This document shows, in pieces, positions 24,586 to 31,926 of a DNA stretch of 64,000 nucleotides (within the stretch, counting starts at the first letter, position 1; each line of letters begins with the position of its first letter). This DNA is from Halorhabdus amylolytica (GTDB lineage Archaea; Halobacteriota; Halobacteria; Halobacteriales; Haloarculaceae). The notes under the pieces were generated by a model. The model had not been told where the DNA came from and made no database searches. It saw only the letters and a program-made list of their open reading frames with translations. The stretch covers positions 126,030 to 190,029 of the forward strand of contig NZ_SPQG01000005.1 of assembly GCF_004944975.1 (NCBI RefSeq), given 5' to 3'. Position numbers and translations under genes: made by a program.

Positions 24586-25974
24586 ATGTCAGCCTCGGAA
24601 TCAAAAGCAGCGGTGTGGGACGAGTGGGTGACAAAGACCATTCTGTCGGATGTCCGTTCCGAGGAGACGCCTGATCCTGTCCCGATGATCGACGAGTCGG
24701 GGTCTCAATTGGAGATGACTGACGCATATGACTCCTATCGATTGGGCCGTGGAAGTGGCGATTATCTATATTTGCTCTATCTTCTTGCGGAGCCTGTCGA
24801 CGGACCGTCTGCTGTCATCCCTGTCTATATCGGCGAAACAAGCCAGATCGCAACCCGGCTCATGGACCATTTCAGAAAGTTACGGGATGCCCTCCCCATC
24901 AAAGACTGGGAAGACGATGGCTCGTGGGGTAGTTACGGGAAGTACGATCACATTGCGACAGTCTACGACCGCGCGGACTCTCCTCTCTACGCCTGGGTAG
25001 TCGACGTTACCGAAATCGACACTGGTCCGTATGGATATCCCACGTATCGACAGGAACTTGAAGCCAAGACAGTCGGACTCGTCCATTCCCACCCGCGGTT
25101 CAACCGCGTTTTTGCAAACCGGGATTTTGTGCCGAACAGAGTTCCCCACGAGATGGGGAAGGTCGGACCCGACTGGGTTGATCTCGACCACAATGACTCA
25201 AACGAAGAAGCAAAAATGGTTGCTGATATCGAGGCACGCGAGTTGAGCGGCAAAAGCAAAACATCGCTGTGGCACGACTGGGTTGAACAGACAATCTGTC
25301 GTGAGATTCACGATTCCGATTCAGAAGACCCGATTCCGCTGTTCGAGACGGACGACGATCTTCTCGTTGAACTTACGGAAGTGGGATCGTCGTCGGTACT
25401 CAAGCGTAGTGACGAAATCGATGCTCGAATCCGCAAAGAAGGGAAACGTTGTGTCCACAGCGATGGCGTGACAGACGGCCCCGATGGATTGCTCTATGTC
25501 ATGTACCAGCTCGCCTCTGACGGCTCATCGCCAGAAGATATTATTCCACGATATATTGGTAAGGCAGAGGCCTACGGGAAGAAGAACGAACTGAGTGCCA
25601 ACTTCGAAGAAATCGCATATGATCGGACTGGGACTCGGAGTTTCGCTCGTTGGGGTGATGGCAGCTACTGGCACGTCGGTGAGTTGTCAGAGACCGTGTT
25701 TGGCGTCGATTCCAAGAAGCTCAGTTGGGCTAGCGAACTCTTTGAGCAGGGAACTCGTCGGTTGAAAGACCAGACGTATCTCTGGATCAGGGCCTGGGAC
25801 CCTCACCACTATCCGGGACCGTACGGGTATCCGGCGTACCTGGCCGAGGTGGAAGCCCTGTTGATCGGGCTGGTTTACGAGGCCTACCCTGAGCACCTCC
25901 TCAATCACGCAGAGGTGCCAGACATGGCGCCTGCCAACCGGACCGACTACCAGTTCCGACCCGCTACTGAGTAA
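24586..25974 (+). CDS. Protein with two tandem GIY-YIG-like nuclease domains
   Basis: A 462-residue protein made of two homologous halves (about residues 9-225 and 229-462). Each half opens with a WxxWV motif (WDEWVTKTIL; WHDWVEQTIC) and a DPVPM/DPIPL turn. Each then has a hydrophobic strand (YLYLLYLLA; LLYVMYQLA), a YIG motif (PVYIGETSQIATRL with Arg at about 91; PRYIGKAEAYGKK) and GPYGYP with an Asp/Glu-rich metal-site helix (RQELEAKTVGLV; LAEVEALLIGLV). Half 1 keeps the YIG-x-T and following Arg expected of an active GIY-YIG nuclease; half 2 lacks the Thr and has a longer insertion. A DNA-cleaving role in defence or element biology is inference. Confidence 0.68.
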   Translation: MSASESKAAVWDEWVTKTILSDVRSEETPDPVPMIDESGSQLEMTDAYDSYRLGRGSGDYLYLLYLLAEPVDGPSAVIPVYIGETSQIATRLMDHFRKLRDALPIKDWEDDGSWGSYGKYDHIATVYDRADSPLYAWVVDVTEIDTGPYGYPTYRQELEAKTVGLVHSHPRFNRVFANRDFVPNRVPHEMGKVGPDWVDLDHNDSNEEAKMVADIEARELSGKSKTSLWHDWVEQTICREIHDSDSEDPIPLFETDDDLLVELTEVGSSSVLKRSDEIDARIRKEGKRCVHSDGVTDGPDGLLYVMYQLASDGSSPEDIIPRYIGKAEAYGKKNELSANFEEIAYDRTGTRSFARWGDGSYWHVGELSETVFGVDSKKLSWASELFEQGTRRLKDQTYLWIRAWDPHHYPGPYGYPAYLAEVEALLIGLVYEAYPEHLLNHAEVPDMAPANRTDYQFRPATE

Positions 25975-26120
25975 GGTGTGAAGTTTTCTATGACACGCTG
26001 GAATACGTAACTAAGTGTTTCTTGCCAAAGCAAATGCCCGACCACTAGCCGCGAGGTCTAAGTGGGTTACTTTCACTGCAGCCGTCTCGCTTCCCACAAT
26101 CGTTTCAAATAGAGAGTCCA

Positions 26121-26375
26121 CTACTCTGAGACAATCCAGATGAGCGAGTTCCCGACTTCACGGCTCTCGATATCTCCTTTCTCGTCGATCGACTTGAGAC
26201 GAGTGTAGGCAGTCCGGCGGGTACAGCCGACTTCATCGGCGATTTCAGAAGTACCCGCCATGCCATCGAGGTGGCGAATTGCGTTGACGAAATCAGAGTC
26301 CGAGTAGCTGGTCGTGTACTTCCCGGACTCCTCGTCACGATCTTTCCCTGGCACTGTTTTCCCCTTCGAGTACAT
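26121..26375 (-). CDS. Small winged-helix transcriptional regulator
   Basis: An 84-residue protein starting MYSKGKTVPGKDRDEESG. The core SDSDFVNAIRHLDGMAGTSE, then IADEVGCTRRTAYTRLKSID, then a beta wing (GDIESREVGNSLIWIV) is a compact winged helix like those of PhiH1-repressor-type haloarchaeal element regulators. A GTG one codon earlier (26378) is an alternative start. It is divergent from the 126-aa gene with about 185 bp between, so it may repress that operon. Confidence 0.78.
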   Translation of the reverse strand: MYSKGKTVPGKDRDEESGKYTTSYSDSDFVNAIRHLDGMAGTSEIADEVGCTRRTAYTRLKSIDEKGDIESREVGNSLIWIVSE

Positions 26376-26512
26376 CACGTATGTAAATAGTGAATCCTCC
26401 TACAGCATGAGTCCCTTTTCCTCAGTGTGTGATGGGGAAGCTTTATCACCATTACACAGAATAGGAGATGGTAAGAGAAACCGGTCCCTCGGGGCACAAC
26501 CAATCGAGAAGT

Positions 26513-26561
26513 GCCCGCCTGTTAGGCCCAGGCGGGCCGGGTTCTCGGAGACCAAGAACCC
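26513..26561 (+). promoter_or_regulatory. Structured 5' leader with two adjacent hairpins
   Basis: Hairpin 1: gcccgcct (26513-26520) pairs with aggcgggc (26530-26537). Hairpin 2: gggttct (26539-26545) pairs with agaaccc (26555-26561). Both stems are perfect, and the second ends on the base before the ATG at 26562. A TATA-like gctttatc (about 26439-26446) would put transcription start near 26470. Confidence 0.55.
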
Positions 26562-26942
26562 ATGACGACAAACGACCCATCGACGCAAGAATGCACCGAC
26601 TCGGAAAGTGACTTAGACGACCTAAACGTTCATTCTGACGTTCTCGCGGTCAAACTCACGGCACAGGCGACGATCGAGGACACATTACCCGAGTCTGTTA
26701 CCGAAGAGGAGGCTGCAACAATCGTTTCCGAGCACGTCGAGCCAGCCCGGCGTGCGCTCATCAAGCCCGGTCGTGATCGTACGAAGGCGCTTCGAGAACT
26801 ACAAGCGGCGCTCCTACAGCTCCAGACGGCGCTGTTCGGTGAGGAAACAGATAGCGAGGGATGTGAGCCACCAGCAACCGTTGAAGTATCGGTTCAGGTG
26901 CCGAGAGATGTCGCTCGCACAGTAGGCGCGGGCCAGCGGTAG
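26562..26942 (+). CDS. Element protein of unknown function
   Basis: A 126-residue acidic protein starting MTTNDPSTQECTDSESD. A helical middle region (TEEEAATIVSEHVEPARRAL, then RDRTKALRELQAALLQLQTAL) could form a small helical bundle. No family recognised. The start codon directly follows a double hairpin leader. It lies between the winged-helix regulator (divergent) and three small genes read in the same direction. Confidence 0.55.
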   Translation: MTTNDPSTQECTDSESDLDDLNVHSDVLAVKLTAQATIEDTLPESVTEEEAATIVSEHVEPARRALIKPGRDRTKALRELQAALLQLQTALFGEETDSEGCEPPATVEVSVQVPRDVARTVGAGQR

Positions 26943-27053
26943 ATAGCGGGGTAGCTTGTCCGAAGTAATATAGAATGTGAGATATTTACGATGCTTCCAA
27001 CCTGTGTGATATCTGAGTCTCTCATCGCTGTAATGCGGTACCTTCGAGGGTTA

Positions 27054-27074
27054 GTAAATAACTTAATTATTTGC
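27054..27074. promoter_or_regulatory. AT-rich dyad, possible operator
   Basis: gtaaataa and ttatttgc are inverted with a 5-nt spacer (one mismatch in eight). It lies in the 200-bp gap upstream of the gene at 27144, so it is a candidate binding site for the element's winged-helix protein. Confidence 0.4.
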
Positions 27075-27143
27075 TTAACAACAGGTTTGAAGTATGACAA
27101 TCAGGAATATCTGCACTGTACAATCGGAGGCGACACGAAAACG

Positions 27144-27359
27144 ATGACTCTCGACAATTGGAAGGTGCGAACGGCAGGCCGGTCGAAGCTCACCAGGCTT
27201 CGGCCCGCCGTTCTGAAACGAATGGACCGGGAAGCGATCTTCCCGTCTCTAGTTACTAGCGCTAGATACTTAGATCTTCGGGACGACGGCTTCCTGGTCC
27301 GGTTTCGCCGGCCTTACCGGCGCTTCATCGGATCATGGATTCACAGCACGATGAACTAG
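27144..27359 (+). CDS. Small basic protein of unknown function
   Basis: A 71-residue protein starting MTLDNWKVRTAGRSKLTRL. It is unusually basic for a haloarchaeon (many Arg) and contains YLDLRDDGFLVRFRRPYRRF. The open frame extends back to 26991 but without coding character. The basic nature would suit nucleic-acid binding, though it could also mean that this frame is not a real gene. Confidence 0.4.
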   Translation: MTLDNWKVRTAGRSKLTRLRPAVLKRMDREAIFPSLVTSARYLDLRDDGFLVRFRRPYRRFIGSWIHSTMN

Positions 27360-27410
27360 CGACTGGTAGTATCGTCCTCGAGGAACACCGCCACACCGGG
27401 GGTGGGCGGG

Positions 27411-27557
27411 ATGATTGAGCGGTTCGGCCACGACAAGATTCGTCTGGTTGAGTGTCCTGCCTGTGGGACCGATCTACGCGACAAGCGCGTCTCACACCAC
27501 GTCGCATCCCACACACCAAGCGAGTTCGGTCTGTCGCCGAAGGGGGTGATTCGGTGA
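27411..27557 (+). CDS. Small C2H2 zinc-finger protein
   Basis: A 48-residue protein starting MIERFGHDKIRLVECPACG. CPAC followed by VSHHVASH gives a C2H2-type zinc site. Tiny zinc-finger proteins of this kind are typical of haloarchaeal viruses and integrative elements and often precede the integrase. Its TGA overlaps the GTG of the next gene by GTGA, so the two are translationally coupled. Confidence 0.65.
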   Translation: MIERFGHDKIRLVECPACGTDLRDKRVSHHVASHTPSEFGLSPKGVIR

Positions 27558-27742
27558 CGGCGAAAAGCACAGACGGGGACCAGTTCGTTCAAGAAAACAA
27601 GGACACCCTCGTCCGCATCCTCAAGCACGGAGACGACGAGTTTGTCCGTGCTCTCGCGCTGAGTGCGCTCGTTCGGTACGGGAGCGAGCCGACGTTGCAC
27701 GACGTAGAAAGCGAGATCGAGCGGGCTAAGGAGGAGGTGTAG
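27554..27742 (+). CDS. Small element protein downstream of the zinc finger
   Basis: A 62-residue protein starting at GTG 27554, coupled to the zinc-finger gene by a GTGA overlap. The sequence contains DQFVQENKDTLVRILKHGDD, then FVRALALSALVRYG, and ends in an acidic helix (DVESEIERAKEEV). No known family. It is convergent with the integrase, whose stop is only 12 bp away. Confidence 0.6.
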   Translation: MTAKSTDGDQFVQENKDTLVRILKHGDDEFVRALALSALVRYGSEPTLHDVESEIERAKEEV

Positions 27743-27754
27743 ACGGTGACTGCC

Positions 27755-29002
27755 TCAGCTCTCGCCAGCACTGGCGAACTCTCGAGCTTCGCGGAGGATT
27801 TCAGTGTTCTCGTCAGCAAGTTCGATGAACCGCTCGACACGCTCGATGTCGTCGAGCAGCTCGGGATCGTCGCGAGCGATCCGGAGCAGTTCGGTTCGCG
27901 TCTTTCGTTGGTCCTTTTCGAGTTCCTCCATCGCCGCGGCGTCGAGCGCCTGGTGGCACCAGACACAGGTAGGTTCGTCTCGTGGCGTCTCGTTCCCACA
28001 CCGAGGGCATGTGACCGGTGCGATCGGATCGGACTCGTCTTCCTCAACGTCGACGCCGTGGGCCTGGGCAATGGCGCGATCGTTGGCATCACCGAAGACA
28101 GCCACGTATCGGGAAGCGACTTTCGACCCACGGTCCCAGCCGTGGTGATCCTCGATGTGAGCCTGATTCACACCGTCCGACGCGAGATACGAGGCGGAGG
28201 ACTTCCGCATTCGGGTAAACGTCACGTCTGTGTGGGTGATACTGGCCTTCCGGGCGTGCTTCTTGAGGATCTTGAGCTTCATCTGGTAGCTGATGTCCTC
28301 CGGTTTGTTCAGCTTCGACCAGAGGGGCGCATCCGGCTGTTCCGGGGCGGGATGAACGTTCAGCCACTGCTTGAGATAGGGTACAGCAGTCGTCAGGACA
28401 ACCGACCGCTCACCCTTCTTTCCATCGACGGAGATTCGCAGGCCGTACTTGTGGTCAGAAACGTCGCCGACGGTCAGATTTCGGATCTCCCCGCTCCGGG
28501 CACCCGAGTCCCACGCAACAGCGATGAGTGCCTTGTCACGGGCGTGTCGGCACTCGTTGAGCATCGGCTGAATGTGGTCGTCCCACCAGAGCATCTTCGC
28601 CGGGTTCGGCATCGGGTTATAGTCCTTCGATGTGGTCGCCGAGACCCACGAAATGCTGTCGGGGATCTCGTCGCTGTCGCTGACGTGCTTCCCAAACATC
28701 CGAAGAGCAACTCGGTAATCCCGATTCGACTCCTCGTTGTCGTAGGTGTCGTGAATCCAGCGGACGATGTCCTCGGCAGCTCGCTTGTCTTCGAGGGCGT
28801 TAGCCAGCCCACCGACTTCCTCGGCGATACGCACACAGTGTCTGAGGAGCTTCTCACGGCGCTCTTTTCCGTACTGGCTACCGAGCAGGGCAAGCCGACT
28901 GTCGAAGGCCTGGAGTACCTCCTGATCGTCTCCACTCATCTCCTCGCCGCGCTCGATTCGGTCCTGCAGATTCTCGATTCGGCGATCTGCGTTCCTCGTC
29001 AT
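27755..29002 (-). CDS. Tyrosine integrase with C-terminal zinc ribbon
   Basis: A 415-residue site-specific recombinase, the likely integrase of the island. An N-terminal SAM-like domain is followed by the catalytic domain: Arg in DSGARSGEIR (about R169), Lys in DGKKGERS, Arg in TFTRMRKSSA (about R266), HHGWD (about H287) and the nucleophile Tyr in ASRYVAVF (about Y299). The His of the usual HxxR box is replaced by Thr (TRMR). After the domain comes a zinc ribbon, CPRCGNE and CVWCHQAL, then a helical tail. It starts 46 bp from attR and reads into the element, the usual position for integrases that do not split their own gene. Confidence 0.88.
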   Translation of the reverse strand: MTRNADRRIENLQDRIERGEEMSGDDQEVLQAFDSRLALLGSQYGKERREKLLRHCVRIAEEVGGLANALEDKRAAEDIVRWIHDTYDNEESNRDYRVALRMFGKHVSDSDEIPDSISWVSATTSKDYNPMPNPAKMLWWDDHIQPMLNECRHARDKALIAVAWDSGARSGEIRNLTVGDVSDHKYGLRISVDGKKGERSVVLTTAVPYLKQWLNVHPAPEQPDAPLWSKLNKPEDISYQMKLKILKKHARKASITHTDVTFTRMRKSSASYLASDGVNQAHIEDHHGWDRGSKVASRYVAVFGDANDRAIAQAHGVDVEEDESDPIAPVTCPRCGNETPRDEPTCVWCHQALDAAAMEELEKDQRKTRTELLRIARDDPELLDDIERVERFIELADENTEILREAREFASAGES

Positions 29003-29047
29003 CTAGACGGGGGGATGTCATGTGGGCATGTAAACCACCAGTTGAGG

Positions 29048-29072
29048 TCCGGGAGGCGGCATGCCCTTCTCG
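29048..29072. other. attR (copy of the tRNA-Phe 3' end)
   Basis: A 25-bp near copy of attL with one mismatch. The bases just upstream (ccagttgagg) also resemble the tRNA T-arm (ccggttcaaa), so more than the crossover core is conserved. Confidence 0.85.
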
Positions 29073-29163
29073 CAGCGAACAAATTCGTGAGGCATGAGAG
29101 TGGTATCTGACCGGATTTGAAATAGACCAGAAAGGCACAGTGAATCGAGAATTTCTGGGCGTG

Positions 29164-29188
29164 GTTCACAATTCGGGAGGCGGCATGG
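29164..29188. other. Second tRNA-Phe 3'-like sequence (older att remnant)
   Basis: ggttcacaattcgggaggcg and the bases after it match the tRNA-Phe T-arm and acceptor 3' end, with one inserted base and one substitution. It lies 116 bp outside attR with no gene between. Confidence 0.65.
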
Positions 29189-29266
29189 AATCCCGAGGGA
29201 GCTCCGTCGTGTCGAACCAGCGACTCGTCGCTGGGTTTTTCACGGGGCCTGCTCAACAGTCACCCG

Positions 29267-30475
29267 ATGCAACGTCGCGCGGCTGCCCTCATCGCCCTCT
29301 CGGTCCTCGGCTCGGTCTCTGTCATCGCGGTCGCCACTGGCACGACCCCGGCGATGGCCCTCATAGTGGAGTCACAGAACGGAACCGTCAGTCAACTGGA
29401 TATCCCCGCCGAAAACGTCTCCGCGGACGAGCGGGTACTGGTCAATGCTGACCTCTCAAGTGCGCTTGCAACCGATCGTGAACGGCTTCGAGCGACAGTC
29501 GATTCCGGCGCCTTCGGACGTGCTTTCGAGGCGAGTCCCAATCGAACGAGTCGGATCGAGACCATCCAGCGAACCCTCGACGCGATCGTTAGTGAGAGTA
29601 AACAACTACGCGAACAGCGGAATGAAGCTGTCCGGGCGTACAACCGTGGCGAGTACAGTTCCGAGGAGCTGTTCCGGGAACTCGCCCGAATCAGCGCGTC
29701 TGCTGGCGGCATCCGTGACCGGGTGACCACCATCGAGACGACGGTAGAGCGTAGCGAGTTCTCGATGCCGCCAGATGTCGCCGCTCGCCTCTCCAGCGTC
29801 GAGGCGGAGGTTGTCTCCCTCGACGGGCCACTGACCCAACGCCTCGTCCGGACGACCCGTGCCGAACGTCCCGCAGGACGACTCTCGCTCCGAAGTAGTG
29901 AGGACGGCATCGTCATGGGAGCGGTCGACGGCGAGACTTACCTCCGGGAGGCGACAGTCTGGACTGCCAGAGCAGAGACAGGCGAGAACGTGTTCGGGTC
30001 CGACGGCACGTCCCCGCTGGTATCGGTCCACGAGCGGGCTCAATCCGTCTATCCGTGGGCGTTCGAGAATCTGGTGTCGAACCCGAGCATCAGCGGGTTC
30101 GGCGACTCGCCGGTCTACCCAGTCAGCCTCAATCACGCTCACGGCGAACTCGAGACGTATTTCGACGGACGAACGACGGACGTTTTTTTCGAAGTCCAGC
30201 GTCTCAGTCTGTCGTCGCTACCGACGACGACGGTCGCGACCGAGCGGGCCGAGTTCTTCTCGATCGAGGTTAACGAGACGACGAGCCGTGGACTGCTGTC
30301 AGTCAGCGTCTTCGATGCGGACTCCGGCGACCCGGTCTCTGCGACTGTCTCCGTCGGCAACGAAACGGTCGGAACGACCGGATCCGACGGCCGGCTGTGG
30401 ATGCTTCCGGTGTCGGATTCGGAGACGATCACCGCGCACAACGGTGAAGGATCCGTCTCGGTCACTGTGTCGTAG
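29267..30475 (+). CDS. Secreted haloarchaeal protein with C-terminal beta-sandwich-like domain
   Basis: A 402-residue protein with an N-terminal signal-like segment (RRAAALIALSVLGSVSVIAV, probably cleaved near ATAGT/TPAMA). A helical region follows (residues about 95-160, with SESKQLREQRNEAVRAYNRG). The C-terminal 70 residues, LLSVSVFDADSGDPVSATVS then NETVGTTGSDGRLWMLPV, look like a carboxypeptidase-regulatory or Ig-like fold. Several N-x-T/S sites could be glycosylated. It precedes a pilin-like gene. The 3' end carries a tandem duplication across the stop codon. Function unknown. Confidence 0.65.
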   Translation: MQRRAAALIALSVLGSVSVIAVATGTTPAMALIVESQNGTVSQLDIPAENVSADERVLVNADLSSALATDRERLRATVDSGAFGRAFEASPNRTSRIETIQRTLDAIVSESKQLREQRNEAVRAYNRGEYSSEELFRELARISASAGGIRDRVTTIETTVERSEFSMPPDVAARLSSVEAEVVSLDGPLTQRLVRTTRAERPAGRLSLRSSEDGIVMGAVDGETYLREATVWTARAETGENVFGSDGTSPLVSVHERAQSVYPWAFENLVSNPSISGFGDSPVYPVSLNHAHGELETYFDGRTTDVFFEVQRLSLSSLPTTTVATERAEFFSIEVNETTSRGLLSVSVFDADSGDPVSATVSVGNETVGTTGSDGRLWMLPVSDSETITAHNGEGSVSVTVS

Positions 30476-30575
30476 CTCGAAGAGTCACTCGTCATCTTGG
30501 TCGTAGCTCGAAGAGTCACTCGTCATCTTGGTCGTAGCTCGAAAAGTTAGTCGTCATCTCCCTGGTTGTAGCTCG
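30470..30575. repeat. 31-34 bp tandem repeats across a stop codon
   Basis: The unit tcgtagctcgaagagtcact (first 20 bases) is repeated perfectly at 30470-30500 and 30501-30531. A diverged 34-bp copy follows (30532-30565), then the start of a fourth (ttgtagctcg). The first unit contains the TAG of the secreted-protein gene. Confidence 0.92.
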
Positions 30576-30626
30576 GGGGGCGGTCGTTCCCCCAGTTCAA
30601 GTACTGGAACGCGCCCACGGCCATCA

Positions 30627-31094
30627 ATGGACGGACGTGGCATCAGTCCGGTCGTCGGTACGTGTGTAATCGTCGTGCTGACGGTCCTCCTCGTGGCCGC
30701 CACTGGGACGATCATGCTCGGTGCGGACCACCATCAAAAGCCGGCGACGACGACACGATTGAGCGCCAGTGTCGACGCCTCGGACGATCGGATCGCCCTC
30801 ACTCACGAGGGTGGAGACACGTTGGCTCCCGAATCACTCGCGCTTCGGGTCAGGATCAACGGCACGCCCCTCGATCGACAGCCGCCAATCCCGTTCTTCG
30901 CCGCGAAGGGGTTTCGCGCCGGCCCGACGGGACCGTTCAATGCGGCGACGACCGGCAAGTGGACGGCCGGCGAGACCGGATCGATCCGCCTGGCGAGCAC
31001 GAACGCGCCGAACCTGACTGCCGGCGCCCGCGTCGAACTCACCCTGCTGGAGGGCGAGGACGTCCTCGCCACCGTCGAGACGACGGCCGGATAG
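30627..31094 (+). CDS. Type IV pilin-like protein (DUF1628/Pilin_N type)
   Basis: A 155-residue protein starting MDGRGISPVVGTCVIVVLTV, the N-terminal motif of archaeal type IV pilins: a short charged leader, G-I-S-P-V-V-G and a hydrophobic helix used for assembly. The remaining 115 residues form a beta-rich outer domain (RIALTHEGGDTLAPESLALR and following) as in other haloarchaeal minor pilins. Processing by PibD-type peptidase before the hydrophobic stretch is expected. The in-frame upstream sequence is repetitive DNA, so 30627 is the start. Confidence 0.8.
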   Translation: MDGRGISPVVGTCVIVVLTVLLVAATGTIMLGADHHQKPATTTRLSASVDASDDRIALTHEGGDTLAPESLALRVRINGTPLDRQPPIPFFAAKGFRAGPTGPFNAATTGKWTAGETGSIRLASTNAPNLTAGARVELTLLEGEDVLATVETTAG

Positions 31095-31136
31095 AACGGG
31101 GACGGGCCATCGAAGCATACCGGAAGGAGCGACGGA

Positions 31137-31757
31137 TCAGCGCGGGACGCGAGCGACAGTCGTGATGGCGATGTCCGGATCGTACGACGGTCCCATCGTC
31201 ACGTGTTCGATCGACTCGAAGCCCGCGGCCTCGAACATCCGGTCGGCCTCCTCGGCGTCGTAGAATAGCATGATTGCGTCGGCGAGTTTCTGGAAGATAG
31301 TCGAAGCGGGATAGTTCGGGCCGACGACGAGCACCTGCCCGCCCGGACGGGCGACACGGCGACACTCCTCGAGGGCCTCGACGGGATTGGGCCAGTACTC
31401 GATCGATCCCGACGACCAGACGATGTCGAACGTGTCCTCGGCGAAGGGGAGGCGTTCGGCGTCGCCCAGACAGAACTGGACCGGGCCACGGGTACCGAAC
31501 TTCTCGAAGGCCTGCTCGAGCTGATGGGGACTCTGATCGAGGCCATAGACGTTTTCGGAGTGTTCGAGGATCCCTTCGGTCCCGAATCCCGTTCCACACC
31601 CGACGTCCAGGACCCGGTCACTCTCGTCGATCTCGAGCAGTTCCAGGGCCTCGCCACGCATCTCCTCGTTCCAGATGAACGGGTTGATCCGGTCGTAGAT
31701 TGTCGAGAGGTACTTGTAGAACAGCCGCGCACGCGACTTGTCTTCCAGAAAGCCCAT
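31137..31757 (-). CDS. MPBQ/MSBQ-type SAM methyltransferase, likely quinone methylation
   Basis: A 206-residue class I methyltransferase. The SAM motif VLDVGCGTGFGTEGI is clear, followed by DAERLPFAEDTFDIVWSSGS and RPGGQVLVVGP. The N-terminus FYKYLSTIYDRINPFIWNEE resembles the start of the plant MPBQ/MSBQ methyltransferases (VTE3), which methylate prenylated benzoquinols and have archaeal-like relatives. By analogy it may methylate a menaquinone precursor. The frame stays open far upstream, but that extension is Ser/Arg-rich shadow sequence of ahaH. Divergent from the ATP synthase operon. Confidence 0.75.
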   Translation of the reverse strand: MGFLEDKSRARLFYKYLSTIYDRINPFIWNEEMRGEALELLEIDESDRVLDVGCGTGFGTEGILEHSENVYGLDQSPHQLEQAFEKFGTRGPVQFCLGDAERLPFAEDTFDIVWSSGSIEYWPNPVEALEECRRVARPGGQVLVVGPNYPASTIFQKLADAIMLFYDAEEADRMFEAAGFESIEHVTMGPSYDPDIAITTVARVPR

Positions 31758-31926
31758 CGTGGCCCCGTTGGGTCTTCGGGGGCATAATTCCATGGATCGA
31801 ACGGATGTCACCGGGACCCGGTCGAGAGACCGACCGGATCGGGCAACGGTTGCCGGATCAGAGGGTTCGGAGGCGCGAACACTTCGCAACGCCCAAATAG
31901 GCGCTCTCACAACCGACGTGTGATAG

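Larger units (their letters stand above)
14184..29072. mobile_element. Integrative element in tRNA-Phe carrying defence-like cargo
   Basis: About 14.9 kb lies between the tRNA-Phe 3' end and a near-perfect 25-bp copy of it. A tyrosine integrase (27755-29002) ends 46 bp inside the right boundary and reads inward. The base composition is patchy: 16180-19930 and 21000-21720 are strongly AT-rich compared with the host. Gene content is of mobile type: stand-alone recombinase, HTH repressor-like protein, small zinc finger, small membrane protein. No capsid, terminase, Orc1/Cdc6 or conjugation genes are seen. It therefore looks like an integrative plasmid-like or satellite element rather than a complete provirus. 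Confidence 0.85.

Noticed and set aside
14184-29072. Complete provirus
   Set aside because: No capsid, terminase, portal, or spike genes were recognised among the frames, so only an integrative element is claimed.
28999-29256. Frame across the attR region
   Set aside because: Translation of the tRNA-derived att sequences (CRLPDLN), not a gene.
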